46,155 nt of DNA from Hyphomicrobiales bacterium (GTDB lineage: Bacteria > Pseudomonadota > Alphaproteobacteria > Rhizobiales > Rhizobiaceae). Location: contig NVRK02000013.1 in the NCBI GenBank assembly GCA_002400845.2, positions 1 through 46,155 on the forward strand, given 5' to 3'. Shown piece after piece: positions 36,323-43,549 of this stretch (its first letter is position 1; the number at the start of each line of letters is the position of its first letter). The translations under genes were made by a program, and so were the position numbers. The notes under the pieces are model-generated. The model did not search any database. It was given only the letters and a program-made list of their open reading frames with translations, and had not been told where the DNA came from.

Positions 36323-36622
36323 TTGGAAATCCTTGGTTACTGTTTTAATGCAGCGCTAAGATAAGATCTTAACACATAAATTCAAGTTATTGGTTCAGAC
36401 CTAGTTTAACAACATCGTCTTTCCCTTACAATCTAAAATAAAACTTATATTTAATTTTAGCATATTCGCGTGCCGCGTAACATAGATTTTAAATTGTTTA
36501 AAGACCTAAAACGCAAGCACACTATAAGTTATTCAACTGTTCACAGGATAAACCCTAAAAACACAAGTTATATCTGTATCAGGTTAAACCTACAAAAAGT
36601 GAATAAATACTGGTAATTTTGT
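36323..36622. other. fabG-acpP intergenic region with acpP promoter
   Basis: 300 bases without a coding gene, longer than in most fab clusters. The acpP promoter candidate lies at 36358-36385. The palindrome TAAGATCTTA is at 36362-36371. The remainder is A+T-rich, with no clear terminator for fabG and no recognised RNA. Confidence 0.55.
36358..36385 (-). promoter_or_regulatory. Candidate acpP promoter
   Basis: On the minus strand, TTGAAT (36385-36380) and TATCTT (36363-36358) are 16 bases apart, about 36 bases before the acpP ATG. The spacer overlaps the palindrome TAAGATCTTA. A sigma-70-type match only; not tested. Confidence 0.4.
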
Positions 36623-37360
36623 TTAGATCATGGCCATTCCGCCATTAACATGCAGTGTTTGGCCCGTAACATACTTTCCAGAATCCCCAGAAAGATACAC
36701 GACAGCTGCAGCAATATCTTCGCCGCCGCCCATTTTTTTCATCGGAATAGCACCTAGAATAGTGTCTTTTTGTTTGTCATTTAATTTTTCTGTCATTGCA
36801 GAAGCAATAAAACCGGGTGCAATGCAGTTAACTGTTACATTACGAGAAGCTATTTCTTGCGCCAATGATTTTGAAAACCCGATCAAACCAGCTTTAGATG
36901 CGCAATAGTTTGCCTGCCCCGGGTTGCCCGTTACACCCACAATAGACGTGATGTTAATAATACGCCCGCCTCTGCGACGCATCATTGGATACACAATCTG
37001 CTTTGCCAAACGAAATACTGCGGTAAGGTTCACACGCATAACATCGTCCCAGTCATCATTAGACATACGGGCAAATAAGCCATCTCTGGTAATACCAGCG
37101 TTGTTTACAAGAATGTCTACGCCTTCTAATTTTTCTTCAGCCGCTTTGCCTAATGCATCCACTGCCTCTAAGTCAGATAGGTTGGCTGGCAACACAACTG
37201 TGCGATCGCCAAGATCTTGAGCAAGTGCGTTTAGCTTTTCTTCTCTTGTGCCATGCAAACCAACAGTGGCGCCTTGTGCATGCAATGCGCGTGCTACTGC
37301 TTCGCCAATGCCGCCACTCGCGCCAGTTACCAATGCTTTTTTGCCGGTTAGGTCAAACAT
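36623..37360 (-). CDS. fabG: 3-oxoacyl-ACP reductase
   Basis: NADPH-dependent SDR reducing 3-oxoacyl-ACP in fatty-acid elongation, 245 residues. The cofactor loop is TGASGGIG (12-19). The catalytic set N111, S139, Y152 and K156 (YCASK) is visible. The C-terminus ends VTGQTLHVNGGMAMI, as in FabG. It starts 57 bases after fabD, in the same direction. The acpP gene follows after a 300-base gap, so acpP very likely has its own promoter. Confidence 0.97.
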   Translation of the reverse strand: MFDLTGKKALVTGASGGIGEAVARALHAQGATVGLHGTREEKLNALAQDLGDRTVVLPANLSDLEAVDALGKAAEEKLEGVDILVNNAGITRDGLFARMSNDDWDDVMRVNLTAVFRLAKQIVYPMMRRRGGRIINITSIVGVTGNPGQANYCASKAGLIGFSKSLAQEIASRNVTVNCIAPGFIASAMTEKLNDKQKDTILGAIPMKKMGGGEDIAAAVVYLSGDSGKYVTGQTLHVNGGMAMI

Positions 37361-37417
37361 GTACTTTACTCCTGATTATATTTTTTAGGATATTGCCTAT
37401 AATTGATTTTATTCTAT

Positions 37418-38362
37418 TCACTGCGCAGATGGCGCTAGAAATGAAGTTATATCGTCTGGTGTGCCAATAACAGTTGATTTCAAGTCGCGATTAATACGAC
37501 GTGCAAGGCCGCTTAATACTTTACCGCTACCTGCTTCTATTAGATTGGTAACGCCATTTTGCCCCAGCCATTCGATGGTTTCGCGCCAGCGCACTTGACC
37601 TGTTACTTGCTCGACAAGACGCTTTTTAATCTCTTCACCATCGCTAATTGGCGCGGCTAAAACATTTACGATTAGCGGAACAACAGGAGATTCAATTTGA
37701 ACATTTGCTAAAGCTTCTTGCATCGCTTCTGCCGCTGGGCCCATTAGGGCTGAGTGGAAAGGTGCAGATACTGGCAAAATAAGTGCGCGTTTTGCGCCTG
37801 CTTCTTTTGCTTTTTCAGCGGCCAATTCAACTTCTGCTTTAGAACCAGAAATAACCAACTGACCACCGCCATTATCATTTGCGATTTGACATACGCCATC
37901 TGCCTTAGAAGAAGCGCAAATTTCTTCGACTTGTGATTGTTCTAGGCCAATGATTGCCGCCATTGCGCCTTTACCAACAGGAACAGCTGCTTGCATTGCA
38001 TTACCGCGAATACGCAATAATTTAGCAGTATCAGTAATTGAAATCGCACCAGATGCGCATAACGCAGAATATTCGCCCAACGAATGCCCTGCAACAAAAC
38101 TGACATTTTCAGCAATTGAATAGCCTTTGCTTTCCAACACTTTAACCACGGCTACAGAAACAGCCATAAGTGCTGGTTGTGCATTTGCTGTTAGCGTTAG
38201 CGTGTCTTGGTCGCCTTCAAACATGATAGCAGATAAATCTTGACCCAAAGCCTCGTTAACTTCGTCAAATACAGCTTTTGCTTCTGGAAAACTTTCTGCC
38301 AGTGCTTTGCCCATTCCAATTGACTGACTTCCTTGTCCTGGAAAGGTCATTGCTAATGTCAT
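37418..38362 (-). CDS. fabD: Malonyl-CoA:ACP transacylase
   Basis: Loads malonyl groups on ACP, the first gene of the minus-strand fatty-acid cluster. It has 314 residues from the ATG at 38362, with AAGGA 7 bases upstream. The frame extends to 38425, but that lead is unlike FabD. Motifs: FPGQGSQSIGMG (7-18), the nucleophile S94 in GHSLGEYSA, and H203 in SAPFHSALM. The order fabD-fabG-acpP-fabF is the standard one. Divergent from the ArsC-like gene. Confidence 0.96.
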   Translation of the reverse strand: MTLAMTFPGQGSQSIGMGKALAESFPEAKAVFDEVNEALGQDLSAIMFEGDQDTLTLTANAQPALMAVSVAVVKVLESKGYSIAENVSFVAGHSLGEYSALCASGAISITDTAKLLRIRGNAMQAAVPVGKGAMAAIIGLEQSQVEEICASSKADGVCQIANDNGGGQLVISGSKAEVELAAEKAKEAGAKRALILPVSAPFHSALMGPAAEAMQEALANVQIESPVVPLIVNVLAAPISDGEEIKKRLVEQVTGQVRWRETIEWLGQNGVTNLIEAGSGKVLSGLARRINRDLKSTVIGTPDDITSFLAPSAQ

Positions 38363-38566
38363 GTTTTGGTCCTTTAATTTCAATCTGCGATTACACTCAT
38401 TAAGTATAGGCAGATTTTTCCGCATTTGCAGGCCATAAAAGGATAAACGCGCATAGAGTCAAGAAAAAGCATCATAAGCTGTGGATTATATACGCTAAAG
38501 TTACAAAAACCGCGCGGTACGGATACTCTGATAACTTTATTTCTTCAGCAATATAAAAGGTTATTC

Positions 38567-38914
38567 ATGTCAATTACAATTTACCACCTAAAAAACTGTG
38601 ACACATGTAAAAAAGCAATCAAAGCAATTGAGGCTAATGGTACAGAACTTACGAAGATTGATGTAAGAGCAGATGGTGTGAACAATGAAGATTTGGTAAA
38701 GTTTGCTGAGGCAGTAGGTTTTGAAAAGTTGCTCAACACACGCTCAACCACTTGGCGCGGTTTGAGCGAAACCGACAAAGCTGACATAGATTTACAAAAA
38801 GCACTGGCTTTGATTGGGGAGCATCCAACATTAATGAAACGCCCTGTCATTATGGATACAGATGGTGACATTACAGTGGGTTGGACGAAAGAGATTCAAG
38901 CAAAATTTGGGTAG
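38567..38914 (+). CDS. ArsC/Spx-family protein (YffB-like)
   Basis: Small thioredoxin-fold protein of the ArsC/YffB/Spx family, 115 residues. The N-terminal strand-turn MSITIYHLKNCDTCKKA carries the CxxC pair C11/C14. The later ARSC-fold features RSTTWRGLS and TLMKRPVIMDTDGDITVGW (cis-Pro region) are present. A standard arsenate reductase would use a lone catalytic Cys with distant R residues. CxxC placement and small size match YffB (glutathione-dependent reductase suggested), so arsenate activity should not be assumed. It is isolated, divergent from fabD. REP-like repeats start 27 bases downstream of its stop. Confidence 0.85.
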   Translation: MSITIYHLKNCDTCKKAIKAIEANGTELTKIDVRADGVNNEDLVKFAEAVGFEKLLNTRSTTWRGLSETDKADIDLQKALALIGEHPTLMKRPVIMDTDGDITVGWTKEIQAKFG

Positions 38915-38941
38915 TTGTGAGGCAATATCTCATCGCCTCCG

Positions 38942-38965
38942 CCCTTCGACAAGCTCAGGGTGAGG
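38942..38965 (+). repeat. REP-like repeat copy 1
   Basis: CCCTTCGACAAGCTCAGGG followed by TGAGG, a member of the common CTTCGACA-GCTCAGG intergenic repeat type seen in many proteobacteria. Copy 1 is in direct orientation, 27 bases after the ArsC-like stop. More G+C-rich than its surroundings. Confidence 0.75.
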
Positions 38966-39010
38966 CCTTGGGTAACTCAAGATTTGAAATATGTTCCCTC
39001 ACACTCAATC

Positions 39011-39033
39011 CTTATCCTGAGCCTGTCGAAGGA
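39011..39033 (-). repeat. REP-like repeat copy 2 (inverted)
   Basis: Inverted copy: its reverse complement is TCCTTCGACAGGCTCAGGAT plus AAG. It matches copy 3 over at least 20 bases, so copies 2 and 3 can fold into a long hairpin with a 36-base loop. Confidence 0.8.
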
Positions 39034-39069
39034 TCTAGGGGCGCTGGAATTGGGGATCAACCACCCTCT

Positions 39070-39094
39070 TCCTTCGACAGGCTCAGGATGAGGG
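39070..39094 (+). repeat. REP-like repeat copy 3 (direct)
   Basis: Direct copy TCCTTCGACAGGCTCAGGAT plus GAGGG, paired head-to-head with copy 2 as a REP doublet. It lies between the ArsC-like gene and the convergent lipoprotein hydrolase. It may act as a bidirectional 3' end for both transcripts. Confidence 0.8.
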
Positions 39095-39107
39095 TTTGGC
39101 GACAAGC

Positions 39108-39128
39108 TATCCTGTATCCTGTATCCTG
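39108..39128. repeat. 7-bp tandem repeat TATCCTG x3
   Basis: Three perfect tandem copies of TATCCTG, immediately after the REP doublet and just outside the hydrolase 3' end. A likely slippage-prone microsatellite; copy number may vary between isolates. Confidence 0.8.
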
Positions 39129-39138
39129 TGGCTTTGAA

Positions 39139-40104
39139 TTATTTACTAGCAATCCAATTAAGCGCTTGGCGCCAGTCAACCATGCGAACTGGCGTGCCGT
39201 GTTTGCCGCTTTCAAATAAAGTCATGCGCACTGGATAATTTTTAGCTTTAAGCGACTGGTAGAATGATACCAAGCTTTGATAGCCAAACGAAGTATCTAA
39301 AGTAGCGTGCGCAATATAAAGTGGAATTTTGCGAAGCTTTGAAGCCGATTGCACAAACTGTGTATTAGGCATTCCGCCAAGCAAAATCATGCCGTCTACT
39401 AATTTTCGCGTTTGAGTATTGTTCACAATTCCCCAACAAATATTAGAGCCTAGCGAACCACAGGCAAGTATGAGCTTGCCTCTGGTTAGAGGGCGCTGTT
39501 GTTTAAGCAAAGCGACTATGTCTTTTTCGCCTTCGTTTTCATGATCGGTAAAATCAGGACTTATATATGCGCCACCATTTTGAAGCATCAACCGTTTTAC
39601 ACGGTTAAAATTACCGCCAAATCGCTCATCATCAAAGCCAAGTTCTCTTGTGCCATGGCGACCATGCAAAAAGACAACTGTCATTGCAGAACCGCCATTG
39701 ATGCCACCAATGGTTTTGCCAACGCCATAGACTTTTAAGGTTCTTGGCTGAGAATCACTACCCCCAGTATATGTATAATCTTGAATGTCGTTGACAGAAA
39801 GGCGTCTTATCCAACCTTCTCTAACTTTTCGAACCGGAATTTCGTCGCGATCATTAATATCGACAAATTCATTATAAGGCGCATGCATAAAGTCACCACC
39901 ATCTTTGATCGCAAGCGCTTTTCTGTAAGCAAAACGAGAATCCATAAGCGGTTTTAGCGGCCCGGCTATTACCAACCGTTCGTTACCGCTGGCATCTGCA
40001 TTTTTCACCTCGGATAATAGGTTAGAACTTTGACAAGCTCCCAATAGCAGCACTATAGATAAACCACCTAAAATTCTGACTTTTTGATATAATTGAACGA
40101 ACAA
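39139..40104 (-). CDS. Alpha/beta-hydrolase lipoprotein (predicted esterase/lipase)
   Basis: 321 residues with a lipoprotein signal: hydrophobic stretch (about 11-21) ending in LLGAC with C24. The alpha/beta-hydrolase fold shows strand-loop VVFLHGRHGTRELG (oxyanion region, HG motif). A nucleophile elbow lies at ACGSLGSN, with Ser in a C-G-S-L-G context instead of Gly-X-Ser-X-Gly. A possible acid is the Asp in THATLDTSFG-like ATLDTS, and the catalytic His is in ESGKHGTPVR near the C-terminus. It is therefore a surface or periplasmic esterase of unknown substrate. Convergent with the ArsC-like gene across the repeats, and it reads away from rpsF. Confidence 0.8.
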   Translation of the reverse strand: MFVQLYQKVRILGGLSIVLLLGACQSSNLLSEVKNADASGNERLVIAGPLKPLMDSRFAYRKALAIKDGGDFMHAPYNEFVDINDRDEIPVRKVREGWIRRLSVNDIQDYTYTGGSDSQPRTLKVYGVGKTIGGINGGSAMTVVFLHGRHGTRELGFDDERFGGNFNRVKRLMLQNGGAYISPDFTDHENEGEKDIVALLKQQRPLTRGKLILACGSLGSNICWGIVNNTQTRKLVDGMILLGGMPNTQFVQSASKLRKIPLYIAHATLDTSFGYQSLVSFYQSLKAKNYPVRMTLFESGKHGTPVRMVDWRQALNWIASK

Positions 40105-40165
40105 AACCAGCCCCCTAATTCCTTAATGTTACTCCATAGCATTGTTGAGAAGAATATGGCATTTT

Positions 40166-40198
40166 TTGACTTGCAAAACACAGGAAATAACGTATAAG
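40166..40198 (+). promoter_or_regulatory. Candidate rpsF operon promoter
   Basis: TTGACT at 40166-40171 and a TATAAG at 40193-40198. The spacing for this pair is 21 bases. An overlapping TTGCAA at 40171-40176 gives 16 bases to TATAAG. ACGTAT at 40190 gives 18 bases to TTGACT. The exact pairing is unresolved. TATAAGCC-type -10 regions are usual at ribosomal genes in this order. Confidence 0.45.
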
Positions 40199-40199
40199 C

Positions 40200-40414
40200 C
40201 GCCTTGTTGAGTTTCAGGCTAACCGCCGAAGGCTGAACAAGAGGTTACTTGACCAAGGTGAACAGGTTAAATAACATGGTTTCATAGGAAGCTGGCTCTT
40301 GGTGTCTTTGCTCTCGACCGTTCCCAAACGCCTTTCCGGACCTAATGTCCACTCGAAATGCGGTTGTAGGAGGCTTTGCGCGGTATGTCTGACAGATAAA
40401 AGGAAAGGCCCTAA
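40200..40414 (+). ncRNA. Long 5' leader of rpsF, candidate S6:S18 autoregulatory leader
   Basis: Over 200 untranslated bases between the likely promoter and rpsF. They contain GGAC-CTAAT-GTCC (about 40339-40351) flanked by CCG and CGG runs. S6:S18 binding leaders with a bulged CCG precede rpsF in many bacteria. A specific fold could not be verified by eye. Confidence 0.4.
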
Positions 40415-40870
40415 ATGGCTCTTTATGAATTTACACTACTTGCGCGTCAGGATATTTCTGCACAGCAAGCCGAAGCACTTGTAGAACACTTTACTGGTGT
40501 TTTAGAAGCAAACGAAGGTAAAGTTTCTAAATTTGAAAACTGGGGTCTTCGCACTTCAGCACACAAAATTAAGAAAAACCGCAAAGCACATTACTTGTTC
40601 CTAAACATTGACGCAACTTCTGCAGCAATGACTGAGATGGAACGTCAAATGAGCATTCACGAAGATGTTCTTCGCTTCTTATCTATTCGTGTTGAAGAGC
40701 ACGAAGAAGGTCCGTCAGCTATGATGCGCAAAAGCGAACGCGATGAGCGCGGCCCTCGCCGTGATGACCGTGGTCCTCGCCGTGATGACCGTGGCCCTCG
40801 CCGTGATAACCGCGATTCTAAACCAGCAGCAGCTCCAGCAGCCCCTGCGAAAACTGAAGGAAATGCATAA
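40415..40870 (+). CDS. rpsF: 30S ribosomal protein S6
   Basis: Binds the central domain of 16S rRNA with S18. It has 151 residues, longer than the 100-130 of most S6. The core is canonical ([22 protein letters not shown], then [21 protein letters not shown]). The C-terminal tail from residue 107 has RGPRRDD repeated three times and then an Ala/Pro-rich end. Such tails are known for alphaproteobacterial S6. The stop codon overlaps the rpsR ATG by one base (TAATG), so the pair is coupled. Starts the rpsF-rpsR-DUF2232-rplI run. Confidence 0.97.
   Translation: MALYEFTLLARQDISAQQAEALVEHFTGVLEANEGKVSKFENWGLRTSAHKIKKNRKAHYLFLNIDATSAAMTEMERQMSIHEDVLRFLSIRVEEHEEGPSAMMRKSERDERGPRRDDRGPRRDDRGPRRDNRDSKPAAAPAAPAKTEGNA
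40748..40810 (+). repeat. rpsF: 21-bp in-frame tandem repeat in rpsF (RGPRRDD x3)
   Basis: Three 21-base copies encoding Arg-Gly-Pro-Arg-Arg-Asp-Asp/Asn at residues 112-132, with 1-3 base differences among them. A coding minisatellite in the disordered tail of S6; copy number could vary between strains. Confidence 0.85.
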
Positions 40871-41106
40871 TGGCTATGGCAGCACGCAGACCTTTTAACC
40901 GTCGTCGTAAATCTTGCCCTTTCACAGGCGCAAACGCACCGAAGATCGATTATAAAGACACAAAGCTTTTGAGCCGTTATATCTCAGAGCGTGGTAAAAT
41001 TGTTCCTTCACGTATTTCTTCTGTAAGCCAGAAAAAACAACGTGAATTGGCTCAAGCTATTAAACGCGCGCGTTTTCTTGGCCTATTGCCATATGTAATT
41101 GGCTAA
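40870..41106 (+). CDS. rpsR: 30S ribosomal protein S18
   Basis: Partner of S6 in 30S assembly, 78 residues, basic. [45 protein letters not shown] is the family core. The final codons (Val-Ile-Gly-stop) form the first copy of a 28-bp tandem repeat that continues beyond the stop. One-base overlap with rpsF. Confidence 0.97.
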   Translation: MAMAARRPFNRRRKSCPFTGANAPKIDYKDTKLLSRYISERGKIVPSRISSVSQKKQRELAQAIKRARFLGLLPYVIG

Positions 41107-41171
41107 TCTTTGATTAGCGGGTGTAATTGGCTAATCTTTGATTAGCTGACGTAATTGGCTAATCTTTGATT
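41095..41171 (+). repeat. 28-bp tandem repeat starting inside the rpsR 3' end
   Basis: Copies start at 41095, 41123 and 41151 (period 28). Each holds GTAATTGGCTAATC, which repeats the last codons and stop of rpsR, and each of the first two holds the hairpin GCTAATC-TTT-GATTAGC. The third is truncated. The repeat therefore duplicates the mRNA 3' end with its hairpin. Confidence 0.9.
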
Positions 41172-41183
41172 GCTAAAAATTTC

Positions 41184-41213
41184 ATTGGCGCGCAATTTGA
41201 TTTGTGCGCCAAT
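41184..41213 (+). terminator. Hairpin downstream of rpsR
   Basis: A 12-bp stem (ATTGGCGCGCAA with TTGTGCGCCAAT, one G-U pair, 6-base loop), followed by ATTTTAT. A good hairpin with a weak T tract; likely a partial terminator or RNA 3' stabiliser before the DUF2232 gene. Confidence 0.65.
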
Positions 41214-41345
41214 ATTTTATAAGAAGTGCATATTTTCCCCCTCCTGTAATGAGGATTACAGGTCAGGCGAATTAAAACCTAAATGAAACCAAGTTGGAAC
41301 GCTTTTTAAGTTCCTAACTGTCGAAGCGACAGGACAGCGAGACAA

Positions 41346-42290
41346 ATGAACAAGATCAGTGGAAACTTTGTAGGACTTTTAGCTGGCATCGCTGCCGGGC
41401 TAATGGCTATTGCTGCATTTAATTCTGGACTGGCTAGCGCTCCGTTACTTTTCATCACGCCTTTGGCAATATACATCGCTTCTATGGGCTGGGGTACTAC
41501 AGCTGGGGTAATCGCTGCAATCATCGCTTCTGCATTTTGCTATATTTACGGCGGTGTCGGTGTTGCCTTGAGCTTGGGGCTATCAATTTTTGCACCTGCG
41601 GCTTGGATTGGGCATTTATCTAACCTTGGTCAAACAACCGATGATGGTGATACAATATGGTATCCATTATCAAATATCTTATTTTGGCTAATGCTGATTA
41701 CCTGCGCCCTATGCATCGTTACTTTTTCATTGGTTGATTTCAACACCGCTGAAACAGGTGAACAATTAAGAGCGATGCTAAAAGAAGTCGCAAAGACTAA
41801 TCCTGAAATTAGAATACCAAATGATGAAGAGATTGCACTCACCCTACAAATGCTAACAAAAGTGATGCCAATCATCACTGCAAGTGTTTTGATTTTCACG
41901 CATTCTATCAACGCATGTTTTGGCGCATTTATAACTCAGAGTTCAGAAATCATGGCTCGTAAACCTGAGAATATCGCAGAATCAATTTCTATACCAAAAG
42001 CCGCCCTATTTATATTGGTCGCTGGCTTTATTGGCACTGTGTTTGGAAATGGTGTAATTGCCCAAGTATGTGGCGTATTATTTGGCGCAAGCATGACTGT
42101 TTTTGCCTTGCTCGGCCTTGCAGATACACACCTAAAAGCACGTAGCACTAACGGTGGCACACTTATGCTTATCGTAGCTTATGCCTCAATATTTATGTTC
42201 TCACTGCCCTTACTTATATTTACAGGCATTGGCGTAATGAGATTTTTTCGAATGGCTTCGCAAGAAGCTAACAACAATCAACCTAATTAA
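41346..42290 (+). CDS. DUF2232-family membrane protein
   Basis: Polytopic inner-membrane protein of 314 residues and about seven to eight hydrophobic helices, no signal peptide. DUF2232/YybS-like proteins often stand between rpsR and rplI in alphaproteobacteria, so the placement supports the family call. It starts with NKISGNFVGLLAGIAAGLMAIAAFNSG and has a polar loop (about 130-175) with many acidic residues. It ends with MRFFRMASQEANNNQPN. Function is not known; an S-component-like transport role has been suggested for related folds. Separated from rplI by 33 bases. Confidence 0.8.
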   Translation: MNKISGNFVGLLAGIAAGLMAIAAFNSGLASAPLLFITPLAIYIASMGWGTTAGVIAAIIASAFCYIYGGVGVALSLGLSIFAPAAWIGHLSNLGQTTDDGDTIWYPLSNILFWLMLITCALCIVTFSLVDFNTAETGEQLRAMLKEVAKTNPEIRIPNDEEIALTLQMLTKVMPIITASVLIFTHSINACFGAFITQSSEIMARKPENIAESISIPKAALFILVAGFIGTVFGNGVIAQVCGVLFGASMTVFALLGLADTHLKARSTNGGTLMLIVAYASIFMFSLPLLIFTGIGVMRFFRMASQEANNNQPN

Positions 42291-42323
42291 AGTAATTTTA
42301 AATTAACCCGAAAGGACACTAAA

Positions 42324-42953
42324 ATGCAGATTATACTATTAGAACGCATCGCCAAACTTGGCGCATTGGGCGACGAAGTAACAGTAAAAGACGGTTTTGC
42401 TCGTAACTTCCTACTTCCACAAGGCAAAGCATTGCGCGCCAACAAAGTAAACAAAGAGCGTTTCGAATCTCAGCGTGCTGAGCTTGAAACTAAAAATGCT
42501 GATCGCAAACAAGAAGCAGATGCTATCTTTGAAAAACTTAACGATACAGCTTACATGGTTATTCGTTCTGCTGGTGAAACTGGTCAACTTTACGGTTCAG
42601 TATCTCCACGTGACATTTCTAACGCGCTTGAAGCAGCTGGCTTTAAAGTTGCTCGTTCACAAATCGCACTTCCTTCACCAATCAAAACAATTGGTATGCA
42701 CCCTGTAGAAGTTACGCTTCACCCAGAAGTACTTGCAATCATTTCTATGAATGTTGCGCGTTCTGAAGACGAAGCTGAGCGTCAAGCTGCTGGTGAAGAT
42801 CTTTCAGGTCGCTCTGTATTTGATGACCAAGAAGAAGACGACATCGATCTTTCAGATGTTTTTGACAGCGCTGATGATGAAGATGGTGACGACGCTGGCG
42901 AAGATGCAAGCGATGAAGTTGCAGCTGAAGAAACAACAGAAGATGAAGCATAA
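42324..42953 (+). CDS. rplI: 50S ribosomal protein L9
   Basis: Binds 23S rRNA near L1 and helps keep reading frame. It has 209 residues, while bacterial L9 usually has about 150. The N-domain [39 protein letters not shown], the connecting helix and the C-domain ([21 protein letters not shown] ... [13 protein letters not shown]) are intact. The last 60 residues are a very acidic tail (Asp/Glu-rich [14 protein letters not shown] ... TTEDEA), a feature of many Hyphomicrobiales. GAAAGGA lies just upstream of the ATG. A strong terminator follows at 42994-43033. Confidence 0.97.
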   Translation: MQIILLERIAKLGALGDEVTVKDGFARNFLLPQGKALRANKVNKERFESQRAELETKNADRKQEADAIFEKLNDTAYMVIRSAGETGQLYGSVSPRDISNALEAAGFKVARSQIALPSPIKTIGMHPVEVTLHPEVLAIISMNVARSEDEAERQAAGEDLSGRSVFDDQEEDDIDLSDVFDSADDEDGDDAGEDASDEVAAEETTEDEA

Positions 42954-42993
42954 GCTTTTCACTTCTTTAAAGTTACTTACTAAGTGACTAATT

Positions 42994-43033
42994 AAGGGCG
43001 GCCTTCCTAACTTGGAATGGTCGCCTTTTTTTT
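42994..43033 (+). terminator. Intrinsic terminator after rplI
   Basis: AAGGGCGGCC pairs with GGTCGCCTT (one bulged G, one G-U pair) around an inner TTCC...GGAA helix. It is followed by eight Ts (43026-43033). The end of the rpsF-rplI transcription unit. Confidence 0.93.
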
Positions 43034-43132
43034 CGACATTTATCTTTTCAATATTTTTTATAAAGTATTTTTCTTTATACTCACCCATGAGATATATGGC
43101 CTAAATATTTATTAAAAAGGAACAATTAAAAC

Positions 43133-43549
43133 ATGAGAGTTCATCACATCGCTATCTCCATAGCTGCAATCGCTATAGTTATATTTTCAACATTTTTCCT
43201 ATTTTCAACAAATAATGATGCTCGTCAGTTCTCACTCTACGGCAATTGGGCAGCCGAAAACAAAAAATGTTCCGAAACTGATGTAAGAATTACTATAAAC
43301 AAAAAAACAATTCATGCCGCTGTATCAACAAAAAAGAACACGGTAACATTAAGGGGAGAACTCGCGAAAATTAAAACAATCACCCACAATGGCAACGAAA
43401 TAATAATTTCCTTTTTGCGAGAGAATGATTTTTGGAAGTTCGAGATAATTAACAACAACAAAATTATGCTTATTGATTACAATCAGAAAAAGGAAACTGC
43501 TGCAGAACGAAAGTTCAATTTCAATATGTTTAAACTGAATAGATGTTAG
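43133..43549 (+). CDS. Small secreted or membrane-anchored protein of unknown function
   Basis: 138 residues. It starts MRVHHIAISIAAIAIVIFSTFFLFS, one hydrophobic segment that is a signal peptide or anchor without a clear AXA site. The rest is a hydrophilic, beta-prone domain with one Cys early (KKCSETD) and one at the very C-terminus (KLNRC), which could form a disulfide. I do not recognise it. An AAGGA lies before the ATG at longer spacing (about 12 bases). It is very A+T-rich compared with neighbours and stands alone between the rplI terminator and the dnaB region. This suggests a recent or fast-evolving gene; inference. Confidence 0.65.
   Translation: MRVHHIAISIAAIAIVIFSTFFLFSTNNDARQFSLYGNWAAENKKCSETDVRITINKKTIHAAVSTKKNTVTLRGELAKIKTITHNGNEIIISFLRENDFWKFEIINNNKIMLIDYNQKKETAAERKFNFNMFKLNRC

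Larger units (their letters stand above)
40105..40414. other. Upstream region of the rpsF operon
   Basis: 310 bases between the hydrolase start and rpsF. Contains a ribosomal-operon promoter candidate (40166-40198) and a long, C/G-richer leader (about 40200-40414). A short frame that crosses the leader (40299-40484) is out of frame with rpsF and overlaps it, so it is not a gene. Confidence 0.6.

Noticed and set aside
38881-39219. A 112-residue open frame on the plus strand
   Set aside because: It runs across the REP-like repeats and overlaps the ArsC-like gene and the convergent hydrolase 3' end; no family resemblance and repeat-derived composition.
40299-40484. A short plus-strand frame over the rpsF leader
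   Set aside because: Out of frame with rpsF and crossing its start; the leader looks structural rather than coding.
42287-42301. TTAA-N7-TTAA before rplI resembling a CtrA box
   Set aside because: It overlaps the DUF2232 stop codon inside an operon and is part of an A+T-rich stretch; no promoter role expected. Probably chance.
42280-42323. Possible second transcription start for rplI
   Set aside because: No -10/-35 pair better than background; rplI is most simply read from upstream.
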